NCBI RefSeq assembly: GCF_000612845.1
Contig: NZ_CCAT010000042.1
Location: forward strand, 1 to 59,235
DNA: 59,235 bases
Reading direction: 5' to 3'
Origin: Clostridium ihumii AP5
GTDB lineage: Bacteria; Bacillota; Clostridia; Clostridiales; Clostridiaceae
Part shown: positions 55,089 through 59,235 of the stretch, piece by piece
How the letters are laid out: the number at the start of each line of letters is the position of its first letter
Position numbering within the stretch: position 1 is the first letter of the stretch
Notes under the pieces: model-generated
Database searches by the model: none
Told to the model about the DNA's origin: nothing
The model's input: only the letters and a program-made list of their open reading frames with translations
Made by a program: the position numbers and the translations under genes

Positions 55089-56642
55089 TTAAGTACAATT
55101 TACGCACCATTCTTCACAATTCCATACACTATTTGCTAATCCATCATAAAATTCAGGTTCATGACATACTAAAAGCACAGTTCCTTCATATTCTTTTAAT
55201 GCTCTCTTCAATTCTTCTTTAGCAATTATATCTAGATGATTAGTAGGTTCATCTAAGATTAAAATATTTGTTTGTTTATTCAAAAGCTTACATAGTCTTA
55301 CTTTAGCTTGTTCCCCACCACTTAACACTGTCATTTCACTTCTAATATGCTCTTCAGTAAGGCCACATTTAGCAAGTGCACTTCTCATTTCAAATTTCGT
55401 ACTACTTGGATATTCATTCCATATTTCTTCCAAAGCAGTATTTCTATTTAAACCTTTAACTTCTTGTTCAAAATATCCCCAAAAACCATAGTCACCATAT
55501 TCTATTTTTCCACTTAATGAATCTATAAGACCCATAAGACTTTTTAAAAGTGTAGTTTTTCCTATTCCATTAGCACCTATCAGTGCAATTTTATCACCTC
55601 TCTCAACCTTTAAATTTAACTTCTTAGTAAGTGGTTTATCATAACCAATAACTAAATCTTTAGTTTCTAAAATTAACCTTCCTGAAGTCCTTGCAGGTTT
55701 AAAATAAAAGTGTGGCTTAGGTAAATTTTTCTTTATCTCTATTCGCTCTATTTTGTTTAATTTTTTTTCTCTAGAATGAGCCATTTGTGCAGTTGACGCT
55801 CTAACTTTATTCCTTCTTATATAATCTTCAAGCTTTTCAATTTCTCTTTGTTGTTTATTATAATTAGATATTACTTGTTTTCTCCGTTCATCATGAAGTT
55901 TTAAAAATTTATCATAATTTCCACTATATCTATCCATTTTTCTGTTTTCTATATGCCATATTACATTGACTACATTATTTAAAAACTCCATTTCATGGGA
56001 TATTAAGATAAATGCATTTTCATAATTTTTAAGATATGCGGTTAAAAAATCAATATGCTCTTTATCAAGATAGTTAGTTGGTTCATCTAAAAGAAGAATA
56101 TCTGGCTTTTCTAAAAGCAATTTTGCAAGAAGTACCTTAGTTCTTTGTCCTCCACTTAATTTATTTACATTTCTATTTAACAATTCATCAATTCCTAAAC
56201 CTTTAGCAGTTCCTTCCACTCTAGAATTTATTGAATAAAAATCGTTTTTTTCTAAATATTCTTGAATTTTTGTTGCTTTTTCTATATTCTTTATCATATC
56301 ATTTTCATTCATTTTTTCTAAATTATTATATAAACTATTCATTTCTTCTTCAATTTTATAAAACCTATTAAACGCTTCTTTTAATACTTCCCTTACAACT
56401 TTTCCTTCTTTAAGGTTTGTATGCTGATCCATATATCCTACACTAACTTTTTTGCTCCATTCAACATTCCCATTATCGGGCAAAAGCTTATTAGTTATAA
56501 TATTCATAAAAGTTGTTTTTCCTTCACCATTTGCTCCTATTAATCCAACATGTTCACCTTTTAAAAGTCTAAAAGAAACTTTATCAAAAACTGTTTTTTC
56601 TCCAAATCCATGTGTCATATTTTCTACGTTTAAAATACTCAT
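55089..56642 (-). CDS. ABC-F family ATPase (YkpA/YbiT-like)
   Basis: 517 residues: two ATPase domains in one chain with no membrane part. Walker A GANGEGKTTFMNIIT and GANGIGKTTLLKSLM; signatures LSGGQRTKVLLAK and LSGGEQAKVRLCK; Walker B ILLLDEPTNYLD and ILILDEPTNHLD. The linker between domains (about 230-310, NKVRASTAQMAHSREKKLNK) is the ribosome-reaching part. ABC-F proteins act on stalled or drug-bound ribosomes; whether this one gives resistance is unknown. Start at the second ATG, after AAGGAATG. The C-terminus is Cys-rich (CEEWCVNC), unusual for the family. Confidence 0.88.
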   Translation of the reverse strand: MSILNVENMTHGFGEKTVFDKVSFRLLKGEHVGLIGANGEGKTTFMNIITNKLLPDNGNVEWSKKVSVGYMDQHTNLKEGKVVREVLKEAFNRFYKIEEEMNSLYNNLEKMNENDMIKNIEKATKIQEYLEKNDFYSINSRVEGTAKGLGIDELLNRNVNKLSGGQRTKVLLAKLLLEKPDILLLDEPTNYLDKEHIDFLTAYLKNYENAFILISHEMEFLNNVVNVIWHIENRKMDRYSGNYDKFLKLHDERRKQVISNYNKQQREIEKLEDYIRRNKVRASTAQMAHSREKKLNKIERIEIKKNLPKPHFYFKPARTSGRLILETKDLVIGYDKPLTKKLNLKVERGDKIALIGANGIGKTTLLKSLMGLIDSLSGKIEYGDYGFWGYFEQEVKGLNRNTALEEIWNEYPSSTKFEMRSALAKCGLTEEHIRSEMTVLSGGEQAKVRLCKLLNKQTNILILDEPTNHLDIIAKEELKRALKEYEGTVLLVCHEPEFYDGLANSVWNCEEWCVNCT

Positions 56643-56761
56643 TTTTCTCATTCCTTACATGCTTAAAATTCTTTTTCTATAATTAATGTTATCATTTCAT
56701 AACTTCACTTCTCAAGAACACAAATACTTCTGTATTAAACATGTTTTCTAAAAAAATAAAG

Positions 56762-56798
56762 ACAATATCTCAATTATTGAAATATTGTCTTTAAAAAT
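56762..56798 (-). terminator. Terminator after the CD3324-like gene
   Basis: agacaatatctcaat / attgaaatattgtct forms a stem with T-rich sequence after it on the minus strand. Confidence 0.75.
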
Positions 56799-56866
56799 TT
56801 TTATTTATAAACTACTTACCATAAGATAAATTATAAACTATTCCTAATACCTTATAATATATTTAA

Positions 56867-57145
56867 TTATGGGTCATATGATTTTTGTTCTCTTATAATC
56901 CTTCTAATACTAGTTTCGGTTAAATAATATATTTCTGATAATTCCTTAATAGATTTTCCAGCATTATATTTATTATATATTTCCATATTTCTTATTTTTA
57001 GTTCATCTTTAACTCCAGTATTATCTCCCCAACTTTTCTTATTCTTATCTTTTCTTGGTATATATAAATATCCACCATCCATATATTCTTGTATAAGTTC
57101 AATCATATCTTCTGGTAATATATTTTGTGCTTTTTCATATCTCAT
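56867..57145 (-). CDS. CD3324 family protein with a helix-turn-helix
   Basis: 92 residues. N-terminal MRYEKAQNILPEDMIELIQE and YIPRKDKNKKSWGDNTG are typical of the CD3324/Mor-like family. The C-terminal half is a helix-turn-helix (YNAGKSIKELSEIYYLTETS, IRRIIREQ), so DNA binding is likely; targets unknown. GAGGAGCGAGG precedes the ATG. A leader-peptide attenuator lies directly upstream. Confidence 0.85.
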   Translation of the reverse strand: MRYEKAQNILPEDMIELIQEYMDGGYLYIPRKDKNKKSWGDNTGVKDELKIRNMEIYNKYNAGKSIKELSEIYYLTETSIRRIIREQKSYDP

Positions 57146-57190
57146 AAAATCCTCGCTCCTCTATCTACAAATTTATGTTGTAAATAAAAA

Positions 57191-57267
57191 GCAAAGACTG
57201 CACAAAACTATAGCCTTATTTTACTTCGGCTCCGAACAAACTGTTCTTTGTCTCCTACAGTCTTTGC
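57191..57267 (-). terminator. Attenuator hairpin upstream of the CD3324-like gene
   Basis: On the minus strand GCAAAGACTG and CAGTCTTTGC pair across a structured loop, followed by TTTTTATTT. The 5-prime arm is made of the last codons of the leader ORF at 57255-57305. A competing pairing, GGCTCC (57270-57275) with GGAGCC (57228-57233), crosses this stem and could prevent it. Confidence 0.65.
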
Positions 57268-57305
57268 ACGGAGCCTACTAGGGCAACTTGATTTAAACTT
57301 CTCAT
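57255..57305 (-). CDS. 16-residue leader peptide of an attenuator
   Basis: Encodes MRSLNQVALVGSVQRL and stop, with GGGAGG about 9 bases before the ATG. Its final codons (CAA AGA CTG TAG) form the 5-prime arm of the downstream terminator, so a ribosome at the end of this ORF would block termination. Such geometry is known from ribosome-mediated attenuators of drug-resistance genes. The signal is unknown. Confidence 0.55.
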   Translation of the reverse strand: MRSLNQVALVGSVQRL

Positions 57306-57472
57306 AATAATAATCCTCCCAATAATTACATTTTATTATTATTATATCACTATATACGTATTATACTAACTTTTTTTAAATATATTACTAAAAGCTTAAT
57401 TAAATGTACTAATTTAATTAAAACAATTTTAAAGTAAATTTAAAAGCTAAGTCTATTAATATAACATATATT

Positions 57473-58819
57473 TTACTCTATACAACTATGTTTCCATTTT
57501 CCACTTCTTATATATATAAATGATATTATAACTGAAATACTTGTTGCAATTGGTGCTGCAAGCCCTATTCCTAGTAAACTTTCAGGTATATAAATACTTA
57601 ATACATATGCAAGTGGAACACGAATTAAAAGTGATGCTAAAATACCATTAGCCATGGTAAACCTTGTTTTTCCGCATCCATTTAAAAATCCATTTTGACA
57701 AAACCCAAAAGCAACTAACATGAAGTCAATACTAAAAGTCCTCATATACTGAACCCCTGCTAAAGTTACTTCAGCATCTGCTTTAAACATATGCATAATA
57801 GATTCAGCACTTACTTGAGCCCATATAAAAAATCCTATAGAACATAAAAATGAAAGTAACATACTAGCATTAAGAGCTTTTCTAGCTCGTTCTGGCTTAT
57901 TAGCTCCAATGTTTTGTGCAGCAATTGATGCTATAGCTCCTGAAAATGCAATAGCTGGAAGCATTGCAAACATATCAAATTTACCTGCTATTCCAACAGC
58001 TGCCGCTGGAACTACACCTAATGTGTTTATTATTGCTGTTATAAATAAAAATGATAATGAAAGCATGGTTTCTTGAAGTGAAACAGGTATTCCTAAATTT
58101 ATAAGTTTCTTAGCTTTATCTTTATAAATTCTAAAATTTTTAAACCTAAATTTAAAAATAAAATCTTTTTTTGTTAAATAGAAAATAGCTAAAAACATGC
58201 TCACGCCTTGAGATGCTATAGTTGCTATTGCCGCTCCTTTAGGACCTAATTTAAATCCTCCAACTAAAATTAAATCTAATATTATATTTGTAATACAAGC
58301 AACTAATATAAAAATCATTGGACTTTTTGAATCACCAATTCCTCTTAACATTGCACTAATCCCATTGTATCCAAAAATAAATAATATTCCGCTTGAACAA
58401 ATCATTACATACTCTTTCGCACCACTAAACGCTTCTATAGGAGTTTTTAACGCTTTTAAAAATGGTGTTGTTAAAAACAGCATAAAAATAGTAAATCCCA
58501 CTGCAAATAAAACAAATAAAGTAAGCATTGTACTTATTGTTTCTACAGTTTCTTTTTCCTTCTCTGCACCAAAATATTGAGCAATCAAAATAGTGCCTCC
58601 CATAGTTAAGCCTGATATTAAGCTATTAAGAATTTGCATAACCTGTGTTCCTATAGATACTGCTGAAATACTTGCAGAATTTCCAAACCATCCAACAATA
58701 GCCATATCAACAGCTCCGTATAAGGCTTGTATAAAGTTTGCAACTAGAAATGGTATTGCAAAAACTAATAATGATTTATAAATATTTCCTTCTGTTAAAC
58801 TTTTATTAGTAGTCTCCAT
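57473..58819 (-). CDS. MATE-family efflux transporter
   Basis: 448 residues with 12 predicted membrane helices. MATE features: FAIPFLVANFIQALYGAVDM at the start, GLTMGGTILIAQYFGA, and in the second half AIASIAAQNIGANKPERARK. Exports cationic drugs or metabolites by Na+ or H+ antiport. GAGGAGGATAAA precedes the ATG. A leader terminator upstream implies conditional expression. The 57306-57472 stretch after it is AT-rich with nothing further recognised. Confidence 0.92.
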   Translation of the reverse strand: METTNKSLTEGNIYKSLLVFAIPFLVANFIQALYGAVDMAIVGWFGNSASISAVSIGTQVMQILNSLISGLTMGGTILIAQYFGAEKEKETVETISTMLTLFVLFAVGFTIFMLFLTTPFLKALKTPIEAFSGAKEYVMICSSGILFIFGYNGISAMLRGIGDSKSPMIFILVACITNIILDLILVGGFKLGPKGAAIATIASQGVSMFLAIFYLTKKDFIFKFRFKNFRIYKDKAKKLINLGIPVSLQETMLSLSFLFITAIINTLGVVPAAAVGIAGKFDMFAMLPAIAFSGAIASIAAQNIGANKPERARKALNASMLLSFLCSIGFFIWAQVSAESIMHMFKADAEVTLAGVQYMRTFSIDFMLVAFGFCQNGFLNGCGKTRFTMANGILASLLIRVPLAYVLSIYIPESLLGIGLAAPIATSISVIISFIYIRSGKWKHSCIE

Positions 58820-58865
58820 TTTATCCTCCTCTTAATTAATTTATATATACTTTGTTACCAAAAAA

Positions 58866-58907
58866 GCCGGATAAGTCAGTTAACAACAGTTAACCATCTT
58901 ATCCGGC
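58866..58907 (-). terminator. Leader terminator upstream of the MATE gene
   Basis: gccggataag / cttatccggc is a perfect stem, extended by gttaac pairs, with TTTTTT after it on the minus strand. It lies between the promoter at 58944 and the MATE start, so it acts as an attenuator. GGAGGATATATT followed by TTG TAA precedes it. Confidence 0.7.
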
Positions 58908-58943
58908 ATATATTACAAAATATATCCTCCGATGAACAAATAA

Positions 58944-58973
58944 ATAATATCATATTTTAAAAATTATTGTCAA
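58944..58973 (-). promoter_or_regulatory. Probable promoter of the MATE gene
   Basis: Minus-strand TTGACA, 18-base spacer, TATTAT, giving a leader of about 115 bases that contains the terminator at 58866. Confidence 0.6.
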
Positions 58974-58976
58974 TAT

Positions 58977-59235
58977 ATATAGGGTTCCAAGTTCAAATTT
59001 AAAGTAATGTATTTCTCAAATGATATTACTAATCTTACAGTTTATTGCTATATTTATATTTGGAACCAGTTGACAATTGAAAATTGAAAATTGACAGTTA
59101 TGGTTAATATTACTCATTTCATTCCTAATATTTAAAAATAGAAATATTTAAAAACTGCGTTTTTATATTGTTTTGAACTAATTTGCTCTGCAAATTTAAT
59201 AAAAAATCATTCTTTAAATTTGGAAATCCAATTTT
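58977..59235 (+). repeat. TATAGGG-ended intergenic repeat, type A, cut by the window end
   Basis: Begins atatagggttccaagttcaa and contains tatttggaaccagttgacaa and gttaatattactcatttcat, as in the copies at 15944 and 19253. It runs to the last base, so its right end is not visible. Confidence 0.7.

Noticed and set aside
1-59235. tRNA or rRNA genes
   Set aside because: No cloverleaf with conserved T-arm and no rRNA-like GC-rich block was found; the few GC-rich patches are the hairpins listed.

Overview
The window is strongly AT-rich, and nearly all genes lie on the minus strand. The gene families point to a Clostridium-type Firmicute: reverse rubrerythrin, a T-box-controlled methionyl-tRNA synthetase, ftsEX with a PcsB-like hydrolase, a TagO-type transferase, TTG/GTG starts and strong AGGAGG-like ribosome sites. 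I do not assign a species. No rRNA, tRNA or CRISPR array was seen.

Layout. 1-2.6 kb: a long hairpin repeat and two DegT-family sugar aminotransferases. 2.7-9.5 kb: a MerR-methyltransferase fusion, two paralogous TPR-GGDEF diguanylate cyclases and a frameshifted methyltransferase. 9.7-19.2 kb: VanZ, a DUF434 protein, and two ABC efflux modules, one beside an OmpR/histidine-kinase pair. 19.7-25.3 kb: a flavin-binding protein, MetG with its T-box, a beta-lactamase-fold hydrolase, a GNAT and an AraC/GyrI regulator. 25.5-35.6 kb: a class I lanthipeptide operon. 35.8-43.6 kb: an ene-reductase with divergent HxlR regulator, TagO between two NUDIX genes, an unrecognised protein, a methyltransferase, a radical SAM protein and small proteins. 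43.7-46.7 kb: the ftsX-ftsE-murein hydrolase operon. 47-51.7 kb: NUDIX and GNAT genes, an HD protein, a NimA-like protein and a YqfO/CutA-like protein. 51.7-55 kb: a decayed zone with a damaged IS3-family element, gene remnants, reverse rubrerythrin and a DUF6440 protein. 55-59.2 kb: an ABC-F ATPase, a CD3324-like protein behind an apparent leader-peptide attenuator, and a MATE transporter behind a second leader terminator.

The main discovery candidate is the lanthipeptide operon. One promoter precedes full-length LanB, then LanT, precursor P12, LanC and eleven more precursor genes ending at a terminator. Twelve precursors share an almost invariant leader, MPNYK(D/E)FDLD(I/L)(Q/R)N, a variant of the class I FNLD box, but their cores differ greatly (2 to 8 Cys). 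Five precursors are shorter than 60 residues and easily missed (P1, P7, P9, P11, P12). One has ATA in place of its ATG, and a leaderless core remnant is fused behind P4. No protease, immunity genes or dedicated regulator is present. This looks like one enzyme set acting on a combinatorial, still evolving substrate family, analogous in logic to prochlorosins but class I.

A family of small intergenic repeats with TATAGGG(TTCC) / (GGAA)CCCTATA ends is scattered through the window, always in the same orientation. One copy sits inside the precursor array.
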